Shown here: in pieces, positions 9,255-18,501 of the stretch
How positions within the stretch are numbered: position 1 is the stretch's first letter
Layout of the letters: each line of letters opens with the position of its first letter
From: an uncultured bacterium
GTDB lineage: Bacteria; Myxococcota_A; UBA9042; PHBI01
Direction of reading: 5' to 3'
Assembly: GCA_938040325.1 (NCBI GenBank)
Contig: CALHXW010000081.1
Coordinates: 1-35,957 of the forward strand
Length of the DNA stretch: 35,957 bases
Notes under the pieces: model-generated
What the model saw: only the letters and a program-made list of their open reading frames with translations
The model's database searches: none
Told to the model about the DNA's origin: nothing
Translations under genes and position numbers: made by a program

Positions 9255-10796
9255 CTAGAGCGGGATGCAGCCGTGCTTCTTAGGGGGATTAGCCTCGCGC
9301 TTGTCTGCGAGCATGTCCAGCGCAGCGCACAGTCGCGGTCGCGTGTCTTCTGGGGCGATGACGTCGTCGATGTAGCCCAGGCGGGCAACCCGCAGCGGAT
9401 TGGCGAACGTGTCTTTGTAGTCCGCCACGAGCCGAGCGCGCTCGGCCTCGACGTCGTCGGCGGCCTTCAGCTCGTTGCGGAAGATGATGTTGACGGCACC
9501 TTCAGAGCCCATCACGGCCACCTCGGCCGTTGGGTACGCAAGGTTGATGTCGGCACGGACGTGCTTGCTACCCATGACGTCGTAGGCGCCGCCGTAGGCC
9601 TTGCGCGTGATGAGCGTGATCTTGGGCACCGTTGCCTCGACATAGGCGTAGAGCAGCTTGGCACCGTGGTTGATGATGCCGCCATGCTCCTGATCGACAC
9701 CGGGCAGGAACCCGGGCACGTCCACAAACGTCACGATCGGAATGTTGAAGGCGTCGCAGAACCTCACAAAGCGCGCTGCCTTAACGGAGGCGTTGATGTC
9801 GAGGCATCCGGCCAGGACCGCCGGTTGGTTGGCGACGATGCCCACAGAGCGTCCAGCGAACCGGGCGAAGCCCACGACCATGTTGCGTGCGAAGTCTTGG
9901 TGCACTTCGAAGAACGAGCCCTTATCGGCAACAAGGGCGATGAGCTCGGTGATGTCGTAGGGCTTGTTGGGTTGCTTGGGGACCAGGTCGGCGAGCTCGG
10001 GCGCACGACGATCAACAGGGTCATCGCTTGGCTCCACGGGCGTTCGCCCGAGGTTGTTGTCGGGAATGTACGATAGGAGCTTGCGCACGGTCGCGAGCGC
10101 TGCCCGCTCATCGGCTGCGGCGAAGTGTGCGACCCCAGACTTCGTGCTGTGGCTGCCGGCGCCGCCAAGGTCTTCTTTGGTCACGTCTTCGTGGGTGACG
10201 GTCTTGATGACGTCAGGCCCAGTGATGAACATGTAGCTCGTGTCCCGCACCATCACGACGAAGTCGGTCATGGCCGGGGAGTACACCGCACCCCCGGCAC
10301 ACGGGCCCATGATGACGCTGATCTGCGGCACCACCCCTGAGGCGAGCACGTTGCGCGTGAAGATGTCGGCGTAGCCGGCGAGGGACTCAACCCCCTCCTG
10401 GATGCGGGCCCCACCTGAGTCGTTGAGCCCGATCACCGGGGCACCGACCTTCATCGCAAGGTCCATGACCTTGCAGATCTTTTTGGCATGGGCGCCACCA
10501 AGGCTGCCGCCAAACACGGTGAAGTCCTGCGCGAAAAGGAAGATCTTACGCCCGTCGACGTCCCCATAGCCGGTGACGACACCGTCACCTGCGATCGTCT
10601 TTTCGCCCATTCCGAAGTCGCGACACTGATGGGTCACGAGCTTGTCGAGCTCCACGAACGTTCCGCGATCGCAGAGCGCCTCGATCCGTTCACGGGCCGT
10701 GAGCTTGCCGGCGGCGTGTTGCCGGTCGATGCGTGCCTGGCCGCCGCCTAGCTCAGCCTCAGTCTGTAGTGCCGCGAGTCGCTCTTCGATCGTCAT
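9255..10796 (-). CDS. pccB: Acyl-CoA (propionyl-CoA type) carboxylase carboxyltransferase beta subunit
   Basis: A 513-residue carboxyltransferase of the crotonase-like fold. It is predicted to transfer a carboxyl group from biotin to propionyl-CoA or a similar acyl-CoA, giving methylmalonyl-CoA. Conserved elements are SGGARIQEG (127-135) and [16 protein letters not shown] (164-179), which build one oxyanion pocket. [15 protein letters not shown] (402-416) builds the second; its Asp406 is the residue linked to propionyl-CoA preference in characterised PccB enzymes. The tail KKHGCIPL is the usual family ending with Cys in place of Asn. The ATG at 10796 has GGAGGC about 8 bases upstream. The biotin carboxylase/carrier subunit is not in the window. 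Methylmalonyl-CoA decarboxylase alpha subunit is the main alternative. Confidence 0.88.
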   Translation of the reverse strand: MTIEERLAALQTEAELGGGQARIDRQHAAGKLTARERIEALCDRGTFVELDKLVTHQCRDFGMGEKTIAGDGVVTGYGDVDGRKIFLFAQDFTVFGGSLGGAHAKKICKVMDLAMKVGAPVIGLNDSGGARIQEGVESLAGYADIFTRNVLASGVVPQISVIMGPCAGGAVYSPAMTDFVVMVRDTSYMFITGPDVIKTVTHEDVTKEDLGGAGSHSTKSGVAHFAAADERAALATVRKLLSYIPDNNLGRTPVEPSDDPVDRRAPELADLVPKQPNKPYDITELIALVADKGSFFEVHQDFARNMVVGFARFAGRSVGIVANQPAVLAGCLDINASVKAARFVRFCDAFNIPIVTFVDVPGFLPGVDQEHGGIINHGAKLLYAYVEATVPKITLITRKAYGGAYDVMGSKHVRADINLAYPTAEVAVMGSEGAVNIIFRNELKAADDVEAERARLVADYKDTFANPLRVARLGYIDDVIAPEDTRPRLCAALDMLADKREANPPKKHGCIPL

Positions 10797-10974
10797 AGTT
10801 GGATGCCTCCACGCTGGTCGCCGCTACCAGTAGCAGAATTCGCTCGAACGCGCCGTCGCGTTGCTGTGCCGATCGCACGCGAAGGGACTCAGGTGCCTGA
10901 AGTTGCAACGCGGCTGGGCGTCGGCGCGGCCGAGTATGCTAGGCTCCCACGCCGTACCCCGGACGGAGCAACAG

Positions 10975-11937
10975 ATGCGGATCATGAGAGCAGGTTGGGT
11001 TGGAGCAGGCGTCATCGCGCTGGCGCTTGGCGTCGGCAGCACTGGATGTGGCGCGGACAAGCAGTCCGCCCAGAAGACGCCGGCCGCGGCGACGAAGACG
11101 GCCGAAGCCACCAAGACCGCGGAGGCCGCGAAGACGCCGGCAGCCAAGCCCGCAGAGGCGAAGAAGCCCGCTGCCCAGCCGGCCAAGCAGCCGAGTAAGG
11201 TGGCGCCGCCTTCGACAGCGCTCTCAGCCGATGAGATGAAAGAGCTCGAGCGTCGACCGGGCGCGACAGACGCGCCAAAAGATCGCAGCTTCGCCGCGGG
11301 ACCGAAGGCGAGTGACCTCCCAGGCAAGCCGGGACCGTCGCCCTCAATGGGCAAGACGGACGCGCTCGTGAAGGTCTTCGTGTTCAGCGACTTCCAGTGT
11401 CCTGTCTGCCGTCGTGCCGTCGAGCCGCTCAAGCAGCTCGTCAAGGAGTTCCCAGACGACGTGGAGGTCGTGTGGAAGCAAAACGCTCTGACCACGCATC
11501 GACGTGCCGAGCCGGCCGCGATCGCCTCGATTGCCGCCCATCGCCAGGGCAAGTTCTGGGCCTTTCACGACAAGCTCTTTCAGAGCCAACGGAACCTCGC
11601 GGACGAGGACTTCATCGCGCTCGCCGAAGAGCTGAAGCTCGACATGAAGAAGTTCAATGCCGACCTCGCTGACGTGAGCGCCAAAGAACAGGTCGAGTAC
11701 GAGCGAGCGATGGCCGAGGCGCTTGGAGCCCGCGGTACGCCGGGCTTCTTCATCAACGGTAAGAAGAGCGTTGGATGGGGCAGCTACGCCGGCCTGCGCG
11801 CCAACGTTCAGCGCGCCATCACGGCGGCGAAGGCCATCGAGAGCAAGGGCGTCAAGCGCGCGGACGTCGCCAAGCAGGCGACGGCCGGCAACGGTCCAGA
11901 CGGCGCGAAGGTGGCTACCTACATGTGGGGCCAGTAG
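10975..11937 (+). CDS. DsbA-family thioredoxin-fold lipoprotein
   Basis: A 320-residue protein predicted to act outside the cytoplasmic membrane as a thiol oxidoreductase. The N-terminus has a signal sequence ending GSTGC, giving a lipidated cysteine at residue 25. A long Ala/Lys/Pro/Thr-rich linker (about 26-100) spaces the domain from the membrane. The DsbA/Thioredoxin_4 domain has the active site CPVC at 142-145 (FSDFQCPVCRRA), a helical insertion, and the cis-proline loop RGTPGFFING. The ATG at 10975 has GGAG 7 bases upstream and begins the signal peptide. It is divergent from pccB and converges on moaDE with 24 bases between. No DsbB partner is visible, so oxidase and reductase roles cannot be separated. 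Confidence 0.82.
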   Translation: MRIMRAGWVGAGVIALALGVGSTGCGADKQSAQKTPAAATKTAEATKTAEAAKTPAAKPAEAKKPAAQPAKQPSKVAPPSTALSADEMKELERRPGATDAPKDRSFAAGPKASDLPGKPGPSPSMGKTDALVKVFVFSDFQCPVCRRAVEPLKQLVKEFPDDVEVVWKQNALTTHRRAEPAAIASIAAHRQGKFWAFHDKLFQSQRNLADEDFIALAEELKLDMKKFNADLADVSAKEQVEYERAMAEALGARGTPGFFINGKKSVGWGSYAGLRANVQRAITAAKAIESKGVKRADVAKQATAGNGPDGAKVATYMWGQ

Positions 11938-11961
11938 ACGCTCAGCGCTGGCGCCACTTGC

Positions 11962-12633
11962 TCACGGGCGGTCCGAGACCCACTCGGCACCGTCCGGGCC
12001 GGTTTCGCGCTTCCAGATCGGCACGTCTTCTTTGAGGCGGTCGATCAACAGCTGACAGGCTCGGAACGCCTCACCCCGGTGTGCGCTGGCCGCTGCGATC
12101 ACCACGGCGATGTCGCCCACTGCGAGCGTTCCGACGCGGTGATGCACCGCGACCCGCGTGCCGGGGACGGTCGTCTCTACTTCGTGGACCAGGCGTCGCA
12201 GCTGGCGTACGGCCATGGAGCCGTAGGCTTCGTAGTGCAGTCGCTCAACGGCGTGTCCGCGCGCATGGTTTCGCACGATTCCTGTGAACGTGACGAGCGC
12301 TCCACGCGTGTCGTCGCAGACATAGTCAGCGAGGGGCTCAAGCGACACCGGGGCGTCCGAGAGCTGGGCGGCGATCGGTGGCGGGTCCGATCCGCCAGCG
12401 ACCGGAGGGATCAGGACCAGCTCACAGCCGTCGTGCAGGACCGTGTCATCGCCAACAAACTCACCGTCGACAGCGGTGCGCAGGACCGGCCCAAGGGGGA
12501 GGAGGCTGGGGTAGCGCTCAAACAGGTGGGCACGGGCGTCGGCGACCGTTGAGCCGTCGGGGAGCTCAAGCGTCTCGGAGCTAAGACCGACCCGCTGTCT
12601 GACATGAGCGAAATAGAGTGCGTTGAGCTGCAT
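11962..12633 (-). CDS. Molybdopterin synthase, MoaD-MoaE fusion
   Basis: This 223-residue protein joins both subunits of molybdopterin synthase. Residues 1-81 are MoaD, a ubiquitin-like sulfur carrier ending in the double glycine PPVAGG (Gly80-Gly81). Residues about 90-223 are MoaE. GALVTFTGIVRNHARG (111-126) is the substrate-site strand, and KEDVPIWKRE holds the two catalytic lysines (Lys201, Lys208). The enzyme inserts two sulfurs into cyclic pyranopterin monophosphate during molybdenum cofactor synthesis. MoaD normally needs a free C-terminal glycine for thiocarboxylation. Here Gly81 is followed directly by SDPPP, so cleavage after Gly81 is expected, as is known for the mycobacterial fusion MoaX. 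No other moa gene is nearby. It is divergent from trpE across 39 bases. Confidence 0.88.
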   Translation of the reverse strand: MQLNALYFAHVRQRVGLSSETLELPDGSTVADARAHLFERYPSLLPLGPVLRTAVDGEFVGDDTVLHDGCELVLIPPVAGGSDPPPIAAQLSDAPVSLEPLADYVCDDTRGALVTFTGIVRNHARGHAVERLHYEAYGSMAVRQLRRLVHEVETTVPGTRVAVHHRVGTLAVGDIAVVIAAASAHRGEAFRACQLLIDRLKEDVPIWKRETGPDGAEWVSDRP

Positions 12634-12639
12634 GGGTGG

Positions 12640-12656
12640 CCCGGATAGTATCCGGG
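12640..12656. promoter_or_regulatory. 17-bp perfect palindrome between moaDE and trpE
   Basis: CCCGGATA-G-TATCCGGG is perfectly symmetric around a central G. It sits in the 39-bp gap between the divergent moaDE and trpE start codons, 16 bases before the trpE ATG. Because the gap is so short, a regulator bound here, or a hairpin in the trp leader RNA, could affect both genes. No trp leader peptide is visible. Confidence 0.45.
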
Positions 12657-12672
12657 ACCTTCGGAGGTCTCA

Positions 12673-14178
12673 ATGCCCATTGGTCTGGGAGCGTTCCGCC
12701 GGCTGGCGGCTGCTCACACACATATCCCTGTCTGGCGCGAGGTCCACGCGGACCTCGACACCCCCATCACCGCCTTCTGGAAGCTGCGCGAGGGCGACCA
12801 TAGCTTCTTGCTCGAGAGCGTCGAGGGTGGCGAGCAATGGGCGCGCTACACGATCATGGGCAGCACGCCGCGCGCGATCTTCAAGGCGCGAGACGACATC
12901 TTGGTGACGGAGCGCCCCGGTGAGCCGGTCGTGACAGAGCGCTGTGACGACCCGATAGGCGCCGTCATCGATCGCTACGCCGACTCGCGGCCCTATCGCG
13001 ATCCAGAGCTTCCACGCTTCCTCGGCGGGCTCGTGGGGACGATGACGTACGACGGCGTGCGCTGGTTCGAGTCGATCCCCAACCGGCATCCACTTGCCGC
13101 CGACGCCCAACGTTGGGACGCGATCTTTGTGGAGACCGGGCTGGTCCTGATCTGGGACAACCTCAAGCACCGCGCGACGCTCGTGTTCTTGGTCGCGATC
13201 GGTGACGGCGCGGACCTTGATGCGCTGTGGGACGAAGCGAACGCCGCGCTCGATGCGGCGGAAGCCCGGCTCAAGGGACCGCTGCCTGGGATTCCACGGT
13301 CGCCCAACTCACAGCCAGAGACCGTTCAGGCGTCGGTGAGCGATCGCGCGTTCGAAGCTCAAGTCGAAGAGGCGCGGGCGTTCATTAGTGCCGGCGACAT
13401 CATCCAGGTCGTGCTCAGCCGTCGCTTCGACCAGCCCCAAGCCGGTCTTCATCCATTCCTCGTCTATCGGACGCTGCGAGGGCTCAATCCCTCGCCCTAC
13501 ATGTTCTATCTTGAGCTGGGCGTGGTGAGCGTTGTCGGTGCGTCGCCGGAGGTGCTGGTTCGCACCACCGATGACGTCGTCGAGGTCCGCCCCATCGCCG
13601 GTACTCGCCGGCGAGGGAGCACGCCGGAGGAGGATGCGGAGCTCGCCGTGGAGCTGCTCGCGGATCCCAAGGAGCGGGCGGAGCACGTGATGCTTGTCGA
13701 TCTCGGCCGCAACGATGTTGGACGTCTGTCGACGGTCGGCTCGGTGCGCGTGGTTGAGCAGATGGTCATCGAGCGTTACAGCCACGTCATGCACCTCGTG
13801 TCCCACGTCGAGGGTCAGCTTCGCCAAGATGTGGCGCGCTCGCCGCGCGCGATTGTCGCGTCGACGTTTCCTGCAGGAACCCTCAGTGGTGCGCCAAAGA
13901 TCCGGGCGATGGAGATCGTCGACGCGCTGGAGCCCACGCGGCGGGGCGTCTACGGAGGGGCTGTCGGCACCATCGGCGTGGACGGGGCGATCGACCTGTG
14001 CATCGCGATCCGGACGATGGTCGCTCAAGACGACGTGCTCAGCGTTCAGGCCGGCGCCGGCATCGTGTACGACTCTCAGCCTCAAGCGGAAGCCGAGGAG
14101 ACGCGCAGCAAGGCGCGGGCTGTGTTGCGAGCGATCGATGAGGCGAGAGAGCGCTTTGCCCCTGGAGGCCAATCATGA
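12673..14178 (+). CDS. trpE: Anthranilate synthase component I
   Basis: A 501-residue chorismate-binding enzyme. It makes anthranilate from chorismate using ammonia passed on by TrpG, the first committed step to tryptophan. The N-terminal regulatory segment has LLES (46-49), the serine region linked to tryptophan feedback inhibition in the family. The catalytic domain has [35 protein letters not shown] and [10 protein letters not shown] with EE, all intact. The ATG at 12673 has GGAGG 6 bases upstream. Its stop overlaps the trpG start by four bases (ATGA), so the two subunits are probably translationally coupled. It is the first gene of a five-gene operon. Confidence 0.95.
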   Translation: MPIGLGAFRRLAAAHTHIPVWREVHADLDTPITAFWKLREGDHSFLLESVEGGEQWARYTIMGSTPRAIFKARDDILVTERPGEPVVTERCDDPIGAVIDRYADSRPYRDPELPRFLGGLVGTMTYDGVRWFESIPNRHPLAADAQRWDAIFVETGLVLIWDNLKHRATLVFLVAIGDGADLDALWDEANAALDAAEARLKGPLPGIPRSPNSQPETVQASVSDRAFEAQVEEARAFISAGDIIQVVLSRRFDQPQAGLHPFLVYRTLRGLNPSPYMFYLELGVVSVVGASPEVLVRTTDDVVEVRPIAGTRRRGSTPEEDAELAVELLADPKERAEHVMLVDLGRNDVGRLSTVGSVRVVEQMVIERYSHVMHLVSHVEGQLRQDVARSPRAIVASTFPAGTLSGAPKIRAMEIVDALEPTRRGVYGGAVGTIGVDGAIDLCIAIRTMVAQDDVLSVQAGAGIVYDSQPQAEAEETRSKARAVLRAIDEARERFAPGGQS

Positions 14179-14807
14179 GTCCCAAAGCCCCTAACGCGGC
14201 ACGTCCGCGGCTGCTGATGATCGACAACTACGACTCCTTCACCTTCAACGTGGTCCAGTACCTGGGCGAGCTGGGCGCGGATGTGGACGTGTTTCGCAAC
14301 GATCAGATCACGGTGGCAGACGCGATCGCTCGCCAGCCAGACGCGTTCGTCATCTCGCCTGGACCCTGCACGCCAGCTGAGGCTGGGATCTCGGTTGAGC
14401 TGATTCGGGCAGCCAGCGGAACGACACCGATCCTCGGAGTCTGCCTTGGCCACCAAGCGATCGCGGCGGCATTTGGCGGCGCGATCGTCCGCACCGGCTT
14501 GATCATGCACGGCAAGACCTCGGCCATTGACCACCGCGAGACCGACCTCTTCGCGGGGCTGCCGCGGCCGTTTCAAGCCACGCGCTACCACAGCCTGATG
14601 GCCGAGCCGGCGTCACTGCCCGACTGTTTAGAGGTGACCGCATGGTGCGACGACCCACACGGGCGTACGATCATGGGCCTGGCACACACCTCGCACCCCA
14701 CGTGGGGCGTTCAGTTTCACCCGGAGTCGATCTTGACCACCGCTGGCAAAGCACTGCTTGGCAACTTCCTCAGGCTCGTGACGACCGCGTCAAAGGCGGA
14801 CGCATGA
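14175..14807 (+). CDS. trpG: Anthranilate synthase component II, glutamine amidotransferase
   Basis: A 210-residue class I glutamine amidotransferase. It releases ammonia from glutamine for TrpE. The N-terminal [10 protein letters not shown] strand is typical of TrpG and PabA. The catalytic triad is Cys90 in GVCLGHQ, His182 and Glu184 in GVQFHPES. The position inside a trp operon, overlapping trpE and trpD by four bases each, favours a trp role. The protein may still serve folate synthesis as a shared PabA, as in other bacteria with a single copy. An extra 10-residue N-terminal extension precedes the conserved start. Confidence 0.94.
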   Translation: MSPKAPNAARPRLLMIDNYDSFTFNVVQYLGELGADVDVFRNDQITVADAIARQPDAFVISPGPCTPAEAGISVELIRAASGTTPILGVCLGHQAIAAAFGGAIVRTGLIMHGKTSAIDHRETDLFAGLPRPFQATRYHSLMAEPASLPDCLEVTAWCDDPHGRTIMGLAHTSHPTWGVQFHPESILTTAGKALLGNFLRLVTTASKADA

Positions 14808-15826
14808 GCTATCAGATCAAGCCCATTCTCGGTCGCCTCGTCACGTCTCACGGCCTGACGCGCAGCGAGTCCGCCGACGCGATGGACTACCTGATCTCGG
14901 GCGCGGCGACCGACGCCGAGACGGCCGCTTTTCTGACCGCGCTCCGGATGAAGGGCGAGACCGTTGACGAGGTGACCGGAGCGGTCGAAGCCATGCGGCG
15001 ACGGGTGGTCCCGATCGCTGTGCCGGACGGGGTCGTGCTCGACACATGCGGAACCGGAGGCGACGGGGCCGGCACGTTCAACATCTCGACGGCCGTTGCG
15101 TTCGTCTGTGCTGGGGCGGGCGTTGTTACGGCCAAGCACGGCAACCGCGCCGTCTCGTCGCGTGTCGGCTCGGCGGACGTGCTGGAGGCTCTTGGTGTGG
15201 CGATCGACATCACGCCAGAGGTCGTCGAGGCCTGCGTGCGCGAGGTCGGCATCGGCTTCATGTATGCGCCGACGCACCACGCGGCGCTCCGTCACGCGGC
15301 GCCGGCGCGTCGACAGCTCGGCTTTCGCACCATGCTCAACCTCTTGGGGCCGATGGCCAACCCGGCGCAGGCGAGCCATCAGCTCGTCGGCATCTTCGAT
15401 CGGGGGCGCTTGGAGACGATGGCGCGCGTCCTTCACAACCTCGGGGTGGCACGCGCCTTGGTCGTCGCGGGCGAAGACGGTCTCGACGAGGTCACGCTCT
15501 GCGGCAGAACCCACGCGTGGTTCAATGACCGCGGCAGCTTCCGTGAGCTGACGATCACACCGGAAGCGGTCGGGATCGAGCGGGCACCGGTGGAGACCCT
15601 CGCGGGCGGCACAGCGGCCGAGAATGCGCAGACCATCCGCGACATCTTCTCTGGGGAGGTTGGGCCACGGGCCGACATCGTGCGCCTCAACGCCGGCGCG
15701 GCTCTGTGGGTCGCTGAGGTGGCGTCCGATCTCGCCTCAGGCGTTGCCCTCGCCACCGAGACCCTGCGCGAGGGCAGGGCGCTCGCGAAGCTCGACGCCC
15801 TTATCGAGAGGACCCAGCGCGGATGA
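14804..15826 (+). CDS. trpD: Anthranilate phosphoribosyltransferase
   Basis: A 340-residue enzyme that joins anthranilate to phosphoribosyl pyrophosphate, giving phosphoribosyl-anthranilate. The PRPP-binding glycine loop [12 protein letters not shown] begins at residue 82. KHGNRAVSS at 111-119 binds the pyrophosphate and anthranilate side. [15 protein letters not shown] is the usual catalytic-domain segment. The ATG at 14804 overlaps the trpG stop as ATGA, the same coupling used elsewhere in this operon. The longer upstream frame from 14642 is only readthrough inside trpG. Confidence 0.95.
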   Translation: MSYQIKPILGRLVTSHGLTRSESADAMDYLISGAATDAETAAFLTALRMKGETVDEVTGAVEAMRRRVVPIAVPDGVVLDTCGTGGDGAGTFNISTAVAFVCAGAGVVTAKHGNRAVSSRVGSADVLEALGVAIDITPEVVEACVREVGIGFMYAPTHHAALRHAAPARRQLGFRTMLNLLGPMANPAQASHQLVGIFDRGRLETMARVLHNLGVARALVVAGEDGLDEVTLCGRTHAWFNDRGSFRELTITPEAVGIERAPVETLAGGTAAENAQTIRDIFSGEVGPRADIVRLNAGAALWVAEVASDLASGVALATETLREGRALAKLDALIERTQRG

Positions 15827-16596
15827 CGATCCTCGACACGATCGTGGCGCAAGTGCGAGCGCGGCTGGTGGATACGCCCCCCGACATGGAGGCGCTTGAG
15901 CGCGTCATTGAGGCGTCATCGGCGCCTGTGGATGGCCTGGCGGCGCTCGCTGCCCCCGGCGTCCGCGTGATCGCTGAGGTCAAGCGGCGGAGTCCGTCCG
16001 AAGGCGCGATTCGAACCCACCTCGACCCTGCGGCCCAGGCCCGGAGCTATGCCGCCGGCGGGGCAGCGGCGATCAGCGTCCTGACCGAGCCCGACCACTT
16101 TGGGGGAAGCCTCGCGGACCTATCGGCCGTGAGCGGGGCGGTCGACGTGCCACGCTTGCGCAAGGACTTCATCGTCGACCGACGCCAGCTGGTCGCCGCC
16201 CGCGCCCACGGGGCGAGTCTCGTGCTGCTGATTGCCGGCGTCCTCAACGCGCGAGAGCTGCGAGACCTCCGCGAGTCCGCGGAGGCGCTCGGCCTCCATG
16301 CTCTCGTCGAAGCCCACACCTCGGAGGAGCTCGGGCTTGCCATCGACTCGGGTGCACGGATCATTGGGGTGAACAGCCGCGACCTAAAAGACTTCTCGGT
16401 AGACCTCGCGCGCGCCGAAGCCGCGCGGGCCTTGATCCCGGCGGGCTGCGTCGCTGTCGCAGAGAGTGGGATCGACGGTCCGGACGCCGTGCGCCGCTTG
16501 CATGCGAGCGGCTACTCTGCGTTTCTCGTAGGAACGTACCTCGTCCGCGCGGCCGATCCTCGGCAGGCGCTGCAGGCGTTGATCGAGGCCGTGTGA
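15823..16596 (+). CDS. trpC: Indole-3-glycerol-phosphate synthase
   Basis: A 257-residue TIM-barrel enzyme. It closes the indole ring, converting carboxyphenylamino-deoxyribulose phosphate to indole-glycerol phosphate. AEVKRRSPSEG holds Glu52 and Lys54, and LRKDFIVD holds the general-acid lysine (Lys114). The later strand reads IGVNSRDL where IGVNNRDL is usual; this is one conservative change and the other barrel motifs are normal. AESGI and FLVGTYL close the phosphate site. Four-base overlap with trpD and overlap with trpF continue the coupling. It is a separate protein, not a TrpC-TrpF fusion as in enteric bacteria. Confidence 0.95.
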   Translation: MTILDTIVAQVRARLVDTPPDMEALERVIEASSAPVDGLAALAAPGVRVIAEVKRRSPSEGAIRTHLDPAAQARSYAAGGAAAISVLTEPDHFGGSLADLSAVSGAVDVPRLRKDFIVDRRQLVAARAHGASLVLLIAGVLNARELRDLRESAEALGLHALVEAHTSEELGLAIDSGARIIGVNSRDLKDFSVDLARAEAARALIPAGCVAVAESGIDGPDAVRRLHASGYSAFLVGTYLVRAADPRQALQALIEAV

Positions 16597-17273
16597 TGCG
16601 ACTGCCCTACATCAAGATGTGCGGATTCACTGACTCCGGCACCGCGGTTCACGCAGCGCGCGCGGGCTGCGACCTCATCGGGCTGAACTTCTTCGCCGAG
16701 TCACCACGCGCCGTCAGCTTTGGCCTTGCTCAGCGGATCCAGGCCGATCTGGGAGCGATGGCCAAGCAACTCAAGCGGAAGCGGCCGGTTCGGACAGTGG
16801 CCGTGATGGTCGACCCGGATGTGGAGCATGTGCTTGCGGTGATCAGCGACGTCAAGCCGGACATGATCCAGTTTCACGGCGACGAGTCGCCACGGTTTTG
16901 CCACTACTTCCGCTACCCGTTTATCAAAGCGTTTCGGTTGAGGTCGCAGGCCGACGCCGACCTGATCCCTGACTACAAGGGCGGGTACTGCGTCGCTCAC
17001 CTCCTCGATGCGTTCGTCAGCACCGACTTCGGGGGCACCGGTCGGATGCTGTCGCAGGACTTGGTCCGTGCCGGACTCGCTCACTCGAAGGGGTTCCTTG
17101 CTGGCGGTCTCACCCCGAAGAACGTTGCTGACAGCATCATTCGTCACCGGCCCTACGGGGTCGACGTCGCGAGCGGTATCGAGGTGCGCGCAGGGGTCAA
17201 GAGCCGCGAGCTTATCGACGCGTTCATCGCCGAGGTGAGGCGCGCGGCACGGACGTCTGGAACCGGCATGTAG
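16596..17273 (+). CDS. trpF: Phosphoribosylanthranilate isomerase
   Basis: A 225-residue TIM-barrel isomerase acting between TrpD and TrpC. KMCGFTD at residues 7-13 holds the catalytic cysteine (Cys9). DLIGLNFFAESPRAVS and FGGTGRMLS are the phosphate and second catalytic segments. The protein is about 20 residues longer than many TrpF because of the inserted stretch around MAKQLKRKRPV. ATG at 16596 forms TGATG with the trpC stop; the GTG at 16593 is the alternative. This is the last gene of the operon, and trpB and trpA do not follow, so tryptophan synthase must be encoded elsewhere. Confidence 0.9.
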   Translation: MRLPYIKMCGFTDSGTAVHAARAGCDLIGLNFFAESPRAVSFGLAQRIQADLGAMAKQLKRKRPVRTVAVMVDPDVEHVLAVISDVKPDMIQFHGDESPRFCHYFRYPFIKAFRLRSQADADLIPDYKGGYCVAHLLDAFVSTDFGGTGRMLSQDLVRAGLAHSKGFLAGGLTPKNVADSIIRHRPYGVDVASGIEVRAGVKSRELIDAFIAEVRRAARTSGTGM

Positions 17274-17309
17274 CGCGGTATCAGCGGGTGCGCGTCGGGG
17301 TGAGCGTTT

Positions 17310-17330
17310 CGTGGCACCTCGCATGCCACG
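17310..17330 (+). promoter_or_regulatory. Candidate sigma-54 promoter, also a hairpin, before the NamZ-family gene
   Basis: TGGCAC at 17312-17317 matches the sigma-54 -24 box, and ATGC at 17323-17326 matches the -12 box at the right spacing. The start would be near 17338, 36 bases before the ATG at 17374. The same bases form a perfect 7-bp inverted repeat (CGTGGCA/TGCCACG with a 7-base loop), so it may instead be the 3' hairpin of the trp operon, although no T run follows. I cannot decide between the two. Confidence 0.3.
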
Positions 17331-17373
17331 TCCGTGATTGTCTCCGGCCGCCTTTCCGGGCAGAGTAGCGGCC

Positions 17374-18501
17374 ATGCAGACTGGACTCGACAAGCTAGGT
17401 GCCGGATTTACCTTCGGCCTTGAGGGCAAGCGCGTAGCGCTTTTGTGCAACCACACCGCGGTGGACAGCTGGGGACGGCACGTCGTCCAGGTGATGCGCG
17501 AGCAGACGTCGAACACCGTCGTGCGCTTGCTGTCGCCCGAGCATGGCCCTTGGGGTATCGCTCAGGACATGGAGGCAGTTGCCAGCGGCACCGACGCGAT
17601 CTTCGGCGTGCCGACGCTGAGCCTCTACGGCGACAACCGAGAGTCGCTTGAGCCGACGGCTGCGGCCTTCGAGGGGATCGATGCCGTCGTCTATGACATC
17701 CAGGACATCGGGACCCGCTACTACACCTATGCAGCGTCGCTCGCGCTGACGATGAAGGCTGCTGCTGCCGCCGGCGTTCCCGTGTGGGTGCTCGACCGGC
17801 CGAATCCGACTGGACACTACCGTGAGGGTCCGCTGTTGCGGCCTGGGTTTGAGAGCTTCTGCGGTCTGGTTGCGGGTCTGCCGATTCGCCACGGGCTGCC
17901 GGTTGGCCGTCTCGCCAAGTGGTTTCTCGCGCACTACGCTCCGGGCTGCGAGCTCCACGTCATCCCCGCCGACACGCACGGACGCGCGCCGTGGGTGCCG
18001 CCAAGCCCGAACATGCCCTCGGTCGAGACCGCGCTGGTCTACCCCGGCATGTGTTTTCTCGAGGCGACCACGCTCAGCGAAGGTCGCGGGACCACCGCAC
18101 CGTTTTTGCAGTTCGGCGCGCCCGGGGTCGACCCCATTGCGCTCGTGGATGCGCTCAGGATGCGTGAGTGTCCTGGTGTTGACTTCGTTCCGGTCCGGTT
18201 CAAGCCCGCGTTCGGAAAGCATGCTGGCGAGGTTTGTGCCGGCGTCTACCTCCGCGTCTTTGATGCCACAGCACTCAAGTCCGTGATCCTAGGCACGTTC
18301 GTGCTCCAGGCGCTGATGAAGACCGCACCTCAGGCCTTCGGCTGGCGCACAGCTCCCTACGAGTTCGTCAGCGACGTGCCTGCGATCGATCTCCTCTGGG
18401 GCAACGACGAGCTCCGCCTGACGCTTGAGAAGGGCAAGGACATCGAAAAGCTTGCGATGAAAGCGCATAGCGAGGCCAACAACTGGGAGCCCGGGGTCTA
18501 A
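17374..18501 (+). CDS. DUF1343 / NamZ-family protein (exo-muramidase-like)
   Basis: A 375-residue member of the YbbC/DUF1343 family. Bacillus NamZ from this family removes N-acetylmuramic acid from the ends of peptidoglycan fragments (glycoside hydrolase family 171), so a cell-wall recycling role is likely. Seen motifs are LLCNHTAVDSWG, LSPEHGPWG, YDIQDIGTRYYTY, VLDRPNPTG, PSPNMPSVETALVYPG and EGRGTTAPF, all hallmarks of the family. No signal peptide is seen, so the enzyme would be cytoplasmic, unlike secreted members. The ATG at 17374 has a weak ribosome site. Its stop overlaps nadD by one base (TAATG). Confidence 0.85.
   Translation: MQTGLDKLGAGFTFGLEGKRVALLCNHTAVDSWGRHVVQVMREQTSNTVVRLLSPEHGPWGIAQDMEAVASGTDAIFGVPTLSLYGDNRESLEPTAAAFEGIDAVVYDIQDIGTRYYTYAASLALTMKAAAAAGVPVWVLDRPNPTGHYREGPLLRPGFESFCGLVAGLPIRHGLPVGRLAKWFLAHYAPGCELHVIPADTHGRAPWVPPSPNMPSVETALVYPGMCFLEATTLSEGRGTTAPFLQFGAPGVDPIALVDALRMRECPGVDFVPVRFKPAFGKHAGEVCAGVYLRVFDATALKSVILGTFVLQALMKTAPQAFGWRTAPYEFVSDVPAIDLLWGNDELRLTLEKGKDIEKLAMKAHSEANNWEPGV

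Noticed and set aside
8793..10076. 427-codon plus-strand frame across uspA and pccB
   Set aside because: It runs antisense to two well-supported genes on the minus strand and has no recognisable domain.
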